47,654 bases of DNA, taken from contig BEHN01000007.1 of assembly GCA_002898535.1 (NCBI GenBank), positions 68,946 to 116,599 of the forward strand, written 5' to 3'. This stretch comes from a bacterium HR11. GTDB taxonomy: Bacteria; Acidobacteriota; HRBIN11. Below the pieces are notes generated by a model. That model was not told where the DNA came from. It made no database searches and was given only the letters and a program-made list of their open reading frames with translations. Of this stretch, positions 8,004 through 15,910 are shown piece after piece. Position 1 is the stretch's first letter, and the number at the start of each line of letters is the position of its first letter. Position numbers and translations under genes: made by a program.

Positions 8004-9572
8004 CCAACCGCCTCCGCCGGGCGTCTCGATGCAGAGGACGTCGCCGGGCTGGACGTCGACCTGAAACTTGCCCGGCAGGTCGAGGACGGCCCCGTCGGCC
8101 CGGACGAGGCGATTCCGGCCCGGCCGTCCGGGCTGGCCCCCGGCCAGGCCGTAGGGAGCCGTCTTCCGGCGGTCCGAGATGAGGCCGACCCGGGCCGGGG
8201 CCAGGAACTCGATTTCCCGGACGATGCCGTCGCCGCCCCGGTGGCGGCCCTCGCCGCCCGAGCCCCATCGGACCGAGTACCGTCGGATGCGGACGGGGAA
8301 CAGCCGCTCGATGGCCTCGACGGGCGTGTTCATCGTGTTCGTCATGTGGGTGTGGATGGCGCTCTCACCGTCCCCGTGGGGACCGGCGCCGGCGCCGCCG
8401 CCGATGGTCTCGTAGAAGGCAAAGGGCCGGCCCTGAAAGACGCCCCCGAAGGTCAGGTTGTTCATCGTCCCCTGGGCGGCGGCCGGGATGCGGTCGGGCA
8501 CGGCTTGGGCGAGGGCGCCCAAGACGACGTCGACGATCCGTTGGGATGTCTCGACGTTGCCGGCCGAGACGGGTGCCGGGGGCCGGGCGTGGACGACGGT
8601 CCCCTCGGGGGCGACGACCTGAATGGGGCGGAAGAGGCCGTCGTTGGTCGGGGCGTCGCCCTCCAGAAGGGCCCGGAAGCAGTACCGCACGGCCGACAGC
8701 GTCACGGCGTAAACGGCATTGACGCTCCCCCGGCACTGCGGGTCGGAGCCCGTGAAGTCGACGACGGCCTCGGCCGCCCGGACCGTGACGGCGGCCCGGA
8801 TGCGGACGGGCGCTTCCGAAAAGCCGTCGTCGTCCAGGAAGTCCTCGAAGACGTAGGTGCCCTCGGGGATTTGGGCCAAGGCGTGGCGCATGAGGGCCTC
8901 GGCGTAATCCAACAGGGCCCGGCTGTAGAAGAGGACCTCTGCCCGACCGTACTTCTCGACGAGCTCTCGAAGGCGCTGGGCGCCCACCCGGCAGGCATAG
9001 AGCTGAGCGAGGAGGTCGCCCTCCCGTTCTTCCGGCGTCCGGACGTTGGCCAGCAGGACCTGCCAGAGGTCTTCATTGCGCACCCCCCGCCGGTACAGAC
9101 GCACCGGCGGCAGGATGAGGCCCTCCTGAAAGATCTCCGAGGCCAGGGGCATCGACCCCGGACTCATGCCGCCGATGTCGGATTGATGCGCCCGGTTGGC
9201 CGTGAAAAACGTAAGCCGGTCCTCGATGAAGACGGGGTGGATCATCGTCACGTCCGGCAGGTGGGTCCCGCCCCGGTAGGGGTCGTTCAGGACGATGACG
9301 TCGTCGGGTTCGAGGTCCGGAAAGGCCTCCAGGGCCGCTCGAACCGACAGGGGCATCGCGCCGAGGTGGACCGGGATGTGGGCGGCCTGGGCGATGAGAC
9401 GGCCGTCGGCGTCGAAGACGGCGCAGGAGAAGTCGCGACGTTCTTTAATGTTCGGCGAGTAGGCGCTCCGCTCCAGGACGGAGCCCATCTCCTCGGCGAC
9501 GGCCGTTAGCATGTGGCGGAAGACTTCCAGCCGGACGGGGTCGACCGACGGAGCCGCCATCCGGGCCTCCAT
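7980..9572 (-). CDS. hyuB: HyuB-type N-methylhydantoinase/oxoprolinase subunit
   Basis: A 530-aa member of the hydantoinase B/5-oxoprolinase family, the subunit that with HyuA performs ATP-dependent opening of hydantoins, 5-oxoproline or related rings, or acts in acetone carboxylase-like enzymes. Visible signatures are RRDFSCAVFDADGRLIAQA, HIPVHLGAMP, DPYRGGTHLPDV, ANRAHQSDIGGMSPGSMP, the central GSVNAVYAVTLSAV and a C-terminal ETPGGGGWGDLGVGR. I used the ATG at 9572 (MEARMAAPSVDPVRLEV). An in-frame extension upstream is encoded by a heptamer array and is not credible. The last few residues and the stop lie in another array. No hyuA is present on either side: upstream is asnB and downstream is repeat DNA. 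The substrate is therefore open. Confidence 0.9.
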   Translation of the reverse strand: MEARMAAPSVDPVRLEVFRHMLTAVAEEMGSVLERSAYSPNIKERRDFSCAVFDADGRLIAQAAHIPVHLGAMPLSVRAALEAFPDLEPDDVIVLNDPYRGGTHLPDVTMIHPVFIEDRLTFFTANRAHQSDIGGMSPGSMPLASEIFQEGLILPPVRLYRRGVRNEDLWQVLLANVRTPEEREGDLLAQLYACRVGAQRLRELVEKYGRAEVLFYSRALLDYAEALMRHALAQIPEGTYVFEDFLDDDGFSEAPVRIRAAVTVRAAEAVVDFTGSDPQCRGSVNAVYAVTLSAVRYCFRALLEGDAPTNDGLFRPIQVVAPEGTVVHARPPAPVSAGNVETSQRIVDVVLGALAQAVPDRIPAAAQGTMNNLTFGGVFQGRPFAFYETIGGGAGAGPHGDGESAIHTHMTNTMNTPVEAIERLFPVRIRRYSVRWGSGGEGRHRGGDGIVREIEFLAPARVGLISDRRKTAPYGLAGGQPGRPGRNRLVRADGAVLDLPGKFQVDVQPGDVLCIETPGGGGWGDLGVGR

Positions 9573-9615
9573 GCAGGATGCGGGATACAAGATACAGGAT
9601 GCGAGATGCAGGATG
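9573..9615. repeat. Heptamer array, family G (GATGCAG), between asnB and hyuB
   Basis: Plus-strand units read GATGCGG, GATACAA, GATACAG, GATGCGA, GATGCAG, GATGGGA. The array directly precedes the hyuB start codon on the minus strand. It replaces any recognisable ribosome site and inflates the open frame with repeat-encoded residues. Confidence 0.75.
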
Positions 9616-9660
9616 GGAATAGATGCCCAAGCCCCGCCCACCGAGAGCGGCGTCCCACGA

Positions 9661-11589
9661 TCACCCGACGCCGACGGGTCGGGCCGACAGGACCCGGTCG
9701 TACCAGGCCTGAAAGAGCAGGAGGGCCCACAGGCGGTGGGCGTGGTCGGCCCGGAAGTCGAGGTGCTCCCGGATCCAGCCCTCGACGGTCGGCCATCGGA
9801 AGAGGCCGTGCCGACCGAGGGCCGCCGGATTCAGGTAGTCCAAAAGCAGGGACCGCAATTCCTGCCGGAGCCAGTTCTTCATCGGGATGCTGAAGCCCTG
9901 CTTTTCTCGCCGCAGGACCTCCGGCGGTAGATAGGGCCGCATCGCCTGTTTCAGGACCCACTTGGTCGTCCATCCGCGGAGCTTCCAGCGGCCCGGCAGG
10001 CGGAAGACCCACTCGACGAGCCGGCTGTCTAAGAGGGGGACCCTCGTCTCCAGGGAGACGGCCATGCTCATGCGGTCGACCTTCGTGAGGATGTCCTCGG
10101 CCAGGTAGGTCTTCAGGTCGACGTACAGGACCGCATTGATGGGGTCCCGAAACGCGCGGGCCCGGTCGAGGTAGGGCTCCATCAGGACCGTGAAGTCCCC
10201 GGCCCGGAGGGCCGCCTGCAGGTCCGGGGCGTAAAGGTCCGCCTTCTGGGTCCGGTTCAGGAAGAGGAGCCAACGGACGTGGCCCCAGGAATCTTCGTGC
10301 TGGAGGCCCTCCCCGAAGCGGCGGAGGCGGTTGACGAGGCCCTTCTTCTGGGGCGCCGGGGCGAGCCACCGGGTCATCTGACGGCCCATCCAGCGGCGCA
10401 CGGCGTAAGGCACCCAGGCCAGGGCCCGATGGAATTGCCAGGCGACGTACCAATCGTAGCCGCCGAAGACCTCGTCGCCGCCGTCGCCGGACAGGATGAC
10501 CTTCACGTGCTCCCGGGCCGTCTTGGAGACGAGGTAGGTCGGGAAGATCGAAAAGTCGGCCAGGGGCTCGTCCAGGAAGTCGAGGAGCCGCTCGACGGTC
10601 GTCACGATGTCGTAGGACAGGACGGCCTCCGTGTGGAGGGTCCGGTAGCGGGCGGCGACGAGCCGGGCGTAGGGCAGTTCGTTATAGGACGGGTCGTCGA
10701 AGCCGATGGAAAACGTCCGGACGGGTTCGGACGGGGTCGGCCCGTCGTGGAGCATGGCGACGACCGTCGAGGAGTCCATCCCGCCGCTCAGGAACGTCCC
10801 GACGGGGACGTCGCTGACGGTATGGCTCTGGACGGCGTCCCGGAGGCGGGCCCGAAGCTCGGCCAGGCACGCCGACAGACGCCGGTCCGGCCCGACGTCA
10901 GCCTCCGGAGGGACGTCCCAGAAGGACCGGACCTGCCAACGGCCGTCCCGGTAGAGGAGCCAGTGACCCGCCGGGAGCTTGAAGATGCCGTCAAAGAGCG
11001 TCGCCGGGGCCGGGACGTACTCCAGCGTCAGGTAAGCGTCGAGGGCCGTCGGATTCAGCCGCCGCTCGACGTCCGGATGGGCCAGGAGGGCCTTCAGCTC
11101 GGAGCCGAACAGGAGCCGACCGTCCGGTAAGACGGTGTAAAACAGGGGCTTGATGCCGACGGGGTCCCGGGCGAGCAGGGCCTGCCGCCGACGCCGGTCC
11201 CAGAGGGCGATCCCGAACATCCCCCGAAGACGCGGGACGACCTCGACGCCCCAGACCTCGTAGCCGTGAACGATGACTTCCGTGTCCGACCGGGTGCGGA
11301 AGACGTGGCCGGCCGCCTCCAGCTCCCGACGCAATTCCCGGAAGTTGTAAATCTCCCCGTTGAAGACGACCCAGACGGTCCCGTCCTCGTTCGTCATCGG
11401 CTGACGGCCGCCGGTCAGGTCGATGATGCTCAGCCGCCGGAAGCCCAGGGCCGCCTGGTCGTCGATGTAGAAGCCTTCGTCGTCGGGACCCCGGTGGACG
11501 AGGGTCCGGGTCATGGCCGCCAGGATGCGGCGGTCCTGTTCCGTCGGGGCCACCGGCTCGGGTCGGAACCATCCGCAGACGCCGCACAT
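9661..11589 (-). CDS. asnB: Asparagine synthase (glutamine-hydrolysing)
   Basis: AsnB makes asparagine, or amidates a related carboxylate, from aspartate, ATP and glutamine. The 642-aa protein begins MCGVCGWF. Cys2 is the class II glutaminase nucleophile once Met is removed, which is why I use the ATG at 11589 (GGAG upstream) rather than the ATG 12 bases earlier. The glutaminase domain shows HRGPDDEGFYID, GFRRLSIIDLTGGRQPM and VVFNGEIYNFRELR. The synthetase domain shows the PP-loop SGGMDSSTVVAM, LSGDGGDEVFGGYDWY and REKQGFSIPMKNWL. This long form is the type often found with exopolysaccharide or surface-glycan genes as well as in amino acid metabolism. The neighbours do not decide between them. 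An array-containing gap of about 90 bp separates it from hyuB downstream. Confidence 0.95.
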   Translation of the reverse strand: MCGVCGWFRPEPVAPTEQDRRILAAMTRTLVHRGPDDEGFYIDDQAALGFRRLSIIDLTGGRQPMTNEDGTVWVVFNGEIYNFRELRRELEAAGHVFRTRSDTEVIVHGYEVWGVEVVPRLRGMFGIALWDRRRRQALLARDPVGIKPLFYTVLPDGRLLFGSELKALLAHPDVERRLNPTALDAYLTLEYVPAPATLFDGIFKLPAGHWLLYRDGRWQVRSFWDVPPEADVGPDRRLSACLAELRARLRDAVQSHTVSDVPVGTFLSGGMDSSTVVAMLHDGPTPSEPVRTFSIGFDDPSYNELPYARLVAARYRTLHTEAVLSYDIVTTVERLLDFLDEPLADFSIFPTYLVSKTAREHVKVILSGDGGDEVFGGYDWYVAWQFHRALAWVPYAVRRWMGRQMTRWLAPAPQKKGLVNRLRRFGEGLQHEDSWGHVRWLLFLNRTQKADLYAPDLQAALRAGDFTVLMEPYLDRARAFRDPINAVLYVDLKTYLAEDILTKVDRMSMAVSLETRVPLLDSRLVEWVFRLPGRWKLRGWTTKWVLKQAMRPYLPPEVLRREKQGFSIPMKNWLRQELRSLLLDYLNPAALGRHGLFRWPTVEGWIREHLDFRADHAHRLWALLLFQAWYDRVLSARPVGVG

Positions 11590-11601
11590 GGGGTGCTCCA
11601 T

Positions 11602-11730
11602 TCGGAAAATTTCGAATTGCGAATTGGAGATCGCGGATGGGGCCTCTCTGAAGTCCCGGCCTCGAGGCCCTTACGCTTCATTCGCAACTCCCAACCTCAT
11701 CCTGCGTCTGAATTCCGGGCACCTGACCCC
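11602..11730. repeat. Degenerate ATTGCGA-type heptamers upstream of asnB
   Basis: Units ATTTCGA, ATTGCGA, ATTGGAG, ATCGCGG, ATGGGGC run from about 11610 to 11644. A weaker complementary arm (CATTCGC, AACTCCC, AACCTCA) follows at 11680-11702. The form is the same theme-and-variation heptamer layout as elsewhere, with an inverted pair of arms. It occupies most of the gap between asnB and hicA. Confidence 0.5.
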
Positions 11731-11761
11731 AAGACCCGACGCCGAAAATTCGGCTTTATTC

Positions 11762-11986
11762 TCAGAGTTGATTCCATTCTTCCACGGTCACGCCGACCTC
11801 TTTGAGAATGGCCCGGAGTGTACCTCTGGGGATATCGCGGCCCTTATGGATGGGGATCGAGATCTTCTTGCCCGTACGCGGGTGCCGCATGACGACATGC
11901 CGTCCGCCCCCGAAGGGTCCCTCGAAACCAAGAACCTTTAGCTTTCGTATCACCCTGTCAGGTTTTTCAGGATGTAATCTTGACAT
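11762..11986 (-). CDS. hicA: HicA-family mRNA interferase toxin
   Basis: A 74-aa protein with the compact HicA (YcfA-like) double-stranded RNA-binding fold. The sequence runs LKVLGFEGPFGGGRHVVMRHPRTGKK (abridged here: GFEGPFGGGRHVVMRHP), then SIPIHKGRDIPRGTLRAILK. The His in GGRHVVMRH is the family's catalytic residue. HicA toxins cleave mRNA and are blocked by HicB. The start follows AAGGAT. The HicB-like gene lies 158 bp upstream on the same strand, an unusually wide gap because hicA and hicB usually touch. The gap is AT-rich, unlike the surroundings, which fits acquisition by transfer and perhaps an independent promoter. Confidence 0.88.
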   Translation of the reverse strand: MSRLHPEKPDRVIRKLKVLGFEGPFGGGRHVVMRHPRTGKKISIPIHKGRDIPRGTLRAILKEVGVTVEEWNQL

Positions 11987-12144
11987 ATCCTTGTTTCCGA
12001 AATGCCTTCTCTGGACCTACCTTAATTGTACTCTCCAAACTACTTAACCTTAAATTTGACTTCAAAGCATGGTATATTCTGCGATTTGACCCTCAAAATG
12101 TGGAAAATATGTGGATAAATTATGGAAAGTGGGGGGCCGAGACT
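11987..12144. other. AT-rich spacer between hicB and hicA
   Basis: This 158-bp stretch is far richer in A and T than the rest of the window. It contains several TTTGA/TCAAA short inverted motifs and stretches resembling -10 boxes (for example TATACC on the minus strand). I see no open frame or convincing promoter pair. It may hold a separate hicA promoter or operator, or be the remnant of transferred DNA. Confidence 0.5.
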
Positions 12145-12426
12145 TTAATGGGTCGCCGGGTGGGGCTCGTCGACGGCATAGTACAGGGCACACCCATCGA
12201 TTTCGGGGATTTCGTCCCCGAAACGAAGGGCTGTCAGGACCCACGCTTCGATGGCGTCCTTGGCCATCTCGACGGCCTCATCTCGGGTCTTGCCCCACGT
12301 GATACAGCCCGGAAGGACCGGCACCACGACGGTCCACGTCCCGTCTTCATTTCGGGAGTATCGGGCATGGCTCAAAGCCAGTTGGACGTATTGTTCAAAG
12401 GAGACCTTTTTAGGTCGCTTGGGCAT
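12145..12426 (-). CDS. hicB: HicB-family antitoxin
   Basis: A 93-aa protein with the partial RNase H-like fold of HicB (UPF0150). The core reads RYSRNEDGTWTVVVPVLPGC, followed by TWGKTRDEAVEMAKDAIEAW. The N-terminus MPKRPKKVSFEQYVQLAL is a short helical lead. There is no obvious C-terminal helix-turn-helix or ribbon-helix-helix, so autoregulation may be weak or rely on another protein. GGAGG lies five bases before the ATG. The gene is upstream of hicA on the same strand, the less common antitoxin-first order. Solitary HicB-like proteins also exist, but the neighbouring HicA makes a toxin-antitoxin role likely. Confidence 0.87.
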   Translation of the reverse strand: MPKRPKKVSFEQYVQLALSHARYSRNEDGTWTVVVPVLPGCITWGKTRDEAVEMAKDAIEAWVLTALRFGDEIPEIDGCALYYAVDEPHPATH

Positions 12427-12479
12427 ATTGCCTCCGGCGGGCAGTGAGCCGGTCGGCGGATCTCGGCATGGGATGTCAG

Positions 12480-12522
12480 GCCTTGGGTGTTGGGTATTCG
12501 GTGCAGGATATGGAATCTAAAC
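12480..12522. repeat. Short GGTGTTG heptamer array, family F
   Basis: Units GGTGTTG, GGTATTC, GGTGCAG, GATATGG follow one another between hicB and the end of tyrS. No second arm is obvious. The remaining bases up to 12605 show no gene. Confidence 0.55.
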
Positions 12523-12605
12523 AGAGCACCGACATTGAAAATTCACGAACATAACACTATTCATCGGTCCCGAACCACCACTCATCCCTCTCCCCCCTTA
12601 CGGCC

Positions 12606-13868
12606 TTACTGCCCAAAGATAAGCGTCTTAAAACGGCGCTTGCCGACGCGCAGGACGACCTTGCAGGGGCGGGCCACCGGGAGGGTCGTCTCGACGTCGG
12701 TCACCCGTTCGAGCTGGTCGGCCAGTTCGACGTTCTGATGGACGGGGACGACCGTCAAGGCGACGGCCCCGTGCTGGATGAGGCGTTTGGCCTCGCTCCG
12801 GGACGGGGCCAGGCCCTCCTCGACGAGGAGTGTCACGAGGCTCAAGGGCCCGTCCGGGAGGGGACGGCGGGCGACCGGCATATCGGCCGGGAGCCGTCGC
12901 TCGGAGAAGACCTCGACGAAGCGGCGCTGGGCCGCCTCGGCCGCCTCGGGGCCGTGGTATTCGGCGACGATGGTCCGGGCCAGCCGGAGCTTGAAGTCCC
13001 GGGGATTCGCCCGGCCCCGGCGGGCGTCCTCCTTCATTCGCTCGATTTCGTCGAGGGGGACGTCCGTCAGGAGTTCGTAGTACCGCCACATGAGGGTGTC
13101 CGAGATGGACATGAGCTTGCCGAACATCGTGTCGGGCGGCTCCGTGATGCCGACGTAGTTGCCCAGGCTCTTGCTCATCTTCTCGACCCCGTCGAGGCCC
13201 TCGAGCAGGGGGACCGTCATGCAGATTTGGGGCGGCTGGCCCATCGCCCGCTGGAGGTCCCGCCCGACGAGGAGGTTGAACAGCTGGTCCTGGCCGCCGA
13301 GCTCGACGTCGGCCCGGAGGGCGACCGAGTCGTAGGCCTGCATGAGGGGATACAGGAGTTCGTGCAGGAACAGGGGCTGGGCCTCGGCCATCCGGCGTTG
13401 GAAGTCCTCCCGGGCCAGGAGGCGGGCGACGGTAAACTGGGCGCAGAGGCGGACGATGTCCTCGGCCCGGAGGGCGGCCAGCCACCGGCTGTTGAAGTCG
13501 AGGACGGTCCGGTCGGGGTCGAGGATCTTGAAGACCTGCTGGCGGTACGTCTGGGCGTTGGCCTGAATCTCTTCAGGCGTCAGGGGCCGCCGTGTGGCGG
13601 ACCGGCCCGTCGGGTCGCCGATGAGGCCCGTAAAGTCGCCGATCAGGAACACGACGGTATGCCCGAGGGTCTGGAAGTGCTTCATCTTCCGCAGGAGGAC
13701 CGTATGCCCCAGGTGAAGGTCCGGCGCCGTCGGGTCAAAGCCGGCCTTGACGACCAGGGGCCGGCCCGTGCGCTGGGACTCCTCCAGCCGGGCCTCCAGT
13801 TCTTCGGTCGTCACGACGTCGACGCATCCACGGGTCAAGACCCGCAACTGTTCGGCCACGGACGTCAT
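12606..13868 (-). CDS. tyrS: Tyrosyl-tRNA synthetase
   Basis: TyrRS charges tRNA-Tyr. The 420-aa protein has the class I signatures HLGH (residues 52-55, in APDLHLGHTVLL) and KMSKS (230-234, in GVEKMSKSLGNY), the tyrosine-site block LMQAYDSVALRADVELGGQDQ and a C-terminal S4-like RNA-binding domain (LVEEGLAPSRSEAKRLIQHGAV). The HLGH form and overall sequence resemble the TyrZ/TyrS2 branch. I chose the ATG at 13868 because TCAGGAGA precedes it. The open frame continues upstream only through a TATGGTC heptamer array, giving a repeat-encoded extension. Its stop is 180 bp from hicB. Confidence 0.96.
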   Translation of the reverse strand: MTSVAEQLRVLTRGCVDVVTTEELEARLEESQRTGRPLVVKAGFDPTAPDLHLGHTVLLRKMKHFQTLGHTVVFLIGDFTGLIGDPTGRSATRRPLTPEEIQANAQTYRQQVFKILDPDRTVLDFNSRWLAALRAEDIVRLCAQFTVARLLAREDFQRRMAEAQPLFLHELLYPLMQAYDSVALRADVELGGQDQLFNLLVGRDLQRAMGQPPQICMTVPLLEGLDGVEKMSKSLGNYVGITEPPDTMFGKLMSISDTLMWRYYELLTDVPLDEIERMKEDARRGRANPRDFKLRLARTIVAEYHGPEAAEAAQRRFVEVFSERRLPADMPVARRPLPDGPLSLVTLLVEEGLAPSRSEAKRLIQHGAVALTVVPVHQNVELADQLERVTDVETTLPVARPCKVVLRVGKRRFKTLIFGQ

Positions 13869-13887
13869 CGGGCGGCTCTCCTGAAGG

Positions 13888-14000
13888 GTATAGACCATAG
13901 ACCCCAGACCACGGACCATGGACCATAGAGCCCCGGGGCCCAAGCCGGTCTATGGTCTGGGGTCTATGGTCTGCGGTCCATGGTCTGCGGTCTATGGTCC
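13888..14000. repeat. Inverted TATGGTC heptamer array (family B) upstream of tyrS
   Basis: The left arm (13889-13928) repeats ATAGACC-type units and the right arm (13949-14000) repeats TATGGTC-type units. The two are reverse complements around the centre agccccggggcccaagccgg. The whole could fold into one long cruciform or RNA hairpin. The same centre occurs in the copies near 15745 and 46420. The array ends about 20 bp before the tyrS start and 18 bp after the J-protein stop. Confidence 0.85.
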
Positions 14001-14018
14001 CCTTCTCGGGTCCCCATC

Positions 14019-15449
14019 TTACCACGCTTCGGCGACTTTTTGAAGAAATCGGAGGAACGCCTTCCGGCGGGCCCAGTCGGGTTTTTCGGGGGAGCCCCAC
14101 TGCTTGAGGAGGGCGGGGCTTCGTCGCTTGACTTCTTCGAGGGCCTGGCGAGCCCGAGCCTGGAAGCCCCAGTGGTATAGGGCGCAGGCGTAGATCCACC
14201 AGACCTCGGCGGCCTCGGGGTGGGCCTGAGCCAGACGCTCGAGCCGCTGGGCCGCCGTATGACGGCGGTCGGGGACGTAGCTTTCGGCCAACGCCAGGAT
14301 GAGTTCTACGATCCAGTCGGACGTCGCCGCCGCGACGCTCTCCAGCCAGCGGACGGCCTCCGGCGTGTCCCCCTTCAAGAAGGCCCGGACGCCCCGGACG
14401 TAGAAGTCCTTGAGCGTCTTGGGGTCGATGCGGCCCGTCCGGGTCTCGACGACCTCGTAAGCGGGGCCTTCGGTTTGGAGCGACCGGTCGTACTTCTTCC
14501 GCTCGGCCTCATCGCTCAGGACTTTATAGGCCGTCTGGATGCGGCTGAACAGGCGGGTCACGACGGACCGCTGGAGTTCGTCGGCCTGGGGCCAGCGGTC
14601 GGGGTGGAACACGGCGGCCAGGCGGCGGTAGCGGTCCCGAATCTGGTCGGGTGTGGCGTCCGGCGTCAGGCCCAGGACCCGGTAGTGGGTCCACCGGCGG
14701 CTCTGGTGGGCATACGCCCGGAGTTCCTCCCATCGGTGGACGTACTCTTCGAGGCGGACCGGCGTTTCGGTCGTCGGCGGCGGGGCAGACGTGGGGACCG
14801 ACGTCGGTCCCGGGACCCAGAAGAACGACAGGAAGCGGGTCCCGGCGGCTGTCGGCGTCTGCGTCTCAGCGGCCAGGGCCGACCGGACCGCCGGGGGGAG
14901 CCGAGCGTCGTTCTGGAGCTCGGCCAGAAGCCGAGAGCGGGCGGCATCGGGGAAGGTCGGGGACACGGTCCGAGCGGCCGGGTCCAGCGCCTCGCCGGCC
15001 TCCCCGGCCAGACGCCACAACAGAAGCGGGACGGCCACGACGGGCAGGCCCTCCGGCAGGGTCAGGGCCTTCAGGGGCGCCCATGTCAGGGGCGCCGACC
15101 GGACCGTAGCCTCCCGGACGAGTCGATACAGAAGCTCCTCCCACGGGCCCGAGCCGACCCGGCGGGCGAGGTCCCGGCATACTTGCAGGATAGAGCCGGC
15201 CGCCGGCACGGGGTCTGTCTCCAGGTAGCGGGGCTGTAAGGTCAAGGCCATCTGGACGACCGAGCCCGGGGACAGCACGGGGTCCTCGGGCGTCATCCAC
15301 GCCCCGGCGAGGTCTCCGTGGTAGACGAAGAAAGCTCGGGGGGCCGGACCGGCCGCCTGGAGGACCCCGATGGCCCGGAGGCGCCACAGTCGGCCCAACG
15401 CCCACGGCAGGGGGACTCGAACGACGGTGGGCTTAACGCTCGGCTCCAT
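14019..15449 (-). CDS. J-domain protein with TPR-like C-terminus
   Basis: The 476-aa protein has a central J domain at about residues 255-320: WTHYRVLGLTPDATPDQIRD, then YRRLAAVFHPDRWPQ with the HPD motif that stimulates Hsp70 ATPase, then RIQTAYKVLSDEAERKKYD. Residues 1-220 resemble a PATAN/DUF4388-like N-terminal region, which I cannot assign firmly. A Pro/Thr-rich linker follows. After the J domain come helical repeats (AVRWLESVAAATSDWIVEL and onward) like a TPR region. This layout resembles J-proteins thought to recruit DnaK to particular clients, as in some delta-proteobacteria and acidobacteria. The start codon lies seven bases from a GGCAGATG array, and no ribosome site is visible. A later start cannot be excluded. 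Confidence 0.82.
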   Translation of the reverse strand: MEPSVKPTVVRVPLPWALGRLWRLRAIGVLQAAGPAPRAFFVYHGDLAGAWMTPEDPVLSPGSVVQMALTLQPRYLETDPVPAAGSILQVCRDLARRVGSGPWEELLYRLVREATVRSAPLTWAPLKALTLPEGLPVVAVPLLLWRLAGEAGEALDPAARTVSPTFPDAARSRLLAELQNDARLPPAVRSALAAETQTPTAAGTRFLSFFWVPGPTSVPTSAPPPTTETPVRLEEYVHRWEELRAYAHQSRRWTHYRVLGLTPDATPDQIRDRYRRLAAVFHPDRWPQADELQRSVVTRLFSRIQTAYKVLSDEAERKKYDRSLQTEGPAYEVVETRTGRIDPKTLKDFYVRGVRAFLKGDTPEAVRWLESVAAATSDWIVELILALAESYVPDRRHTAAQRLERLAQAHPEAAEVWWIYACALYHWGFQARARQALEEVKRRSPALLKQWGSPEKPDWARRKAFLRFLQKVAEAW

Positions 15450-15455
15450 GACTGG

Positions 15456-15689
15456 ATCGACAGATGGGCAGGTGGGCAGTCGGCAGGTCGGCCGGTGGGC
15501 CGGTCGGCCGACCGGCCGACTGCCTATCTGCCAACCTGCCTATCTGCCGACCTGCCCATCTGCCCATCTGCCAAATGCCCATCTGCCGACCTGCCGACGG
15601 CCCATCTGCCGAATACTTGAAACATCGTGCTTTCGTGGAGGTGCCCTTTCCGCCCTTCATCTCACTTCTCACCCCCCGAACCGCTCTGT
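15456..15689. mobile_element. TIR element with GGCAGATG octamer arms, left end missing
   Basis: From 15456 a GGCAGGTG-type array runs into GGCCGGTGGGCCGGTCGG and its complement, then a long CTGCCCAT-type array to about 15612. The right terminal repeat follows (ACTTGAAACATCGTGC to CCGAACCGCTCTGT, ending 15689) and then TA. This right end is the variant with a TTTCGTGGAGGTGCCC block and CTCACTTCTCAC, also seen at 38423, 45310 and 47090. The left terminal repeat is absent because the array reaches the start codon of the J-domain gene. Confidence 0.8.
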
Positions 15690-15701
15690 TATTCCTTTCC
15701 T

Positions 15702-15836
15702 TAATCCGACCATAGACCATAGACCGCAGACCCCAGACCATAGACCGGCTTGGGCCCAGGGGTCTGTGGTCCATGGTCTATGGTCCATGGTCTGTGGTCT
15801 GATGTCGAGGGTCCGATCCCGGTCCCGTCGGATTAA
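15702..15836. mobile_element. Small ATCCGAC-ended element with TATGGTC array
   Basis: TTAATCCGAC and GTCGGATTAA form perfect 10-bp ends. Between them lie inverted TATGGTC heptamer arms around a GGCTTGGGCCC centre and a non-repeated segment (about 15793-15826). Another copy in the opposite orientation lies at 46353-46484 and shares the segment and the neighbouring ATGAGACTGGTT. TA lies at both borders. There is no coding capacity. Confidence 0.75.
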
Positions 15837-15856
15837 TGAGACTGGTTTTGCCCATG

Positions 15857-15910
15857 GCCGAATGGCCTTACGGCCGAACCGCCGAATTGCCGAATACCCG
15901 AATGCCCGAC
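15857..15910. repeat. CCGAATG/CCGAACC octamer array (family C) entering a hydrolase gene
   Basis: Units such as GCCGAATG, GCCTTACG, GCCGAACC, GCCGAATT, GCCGAATA, CCCGAATG follow one another. The stop codon of the hydrolase gene (TAA, minus strand, 15868-15870) lies within it. Confidence 0.7.

Noticed and set aside
12738-13928. Plus-strand frame opposite tyrS
   Set aside because: Antisense shadow of TyrS in a GC-rich genome.
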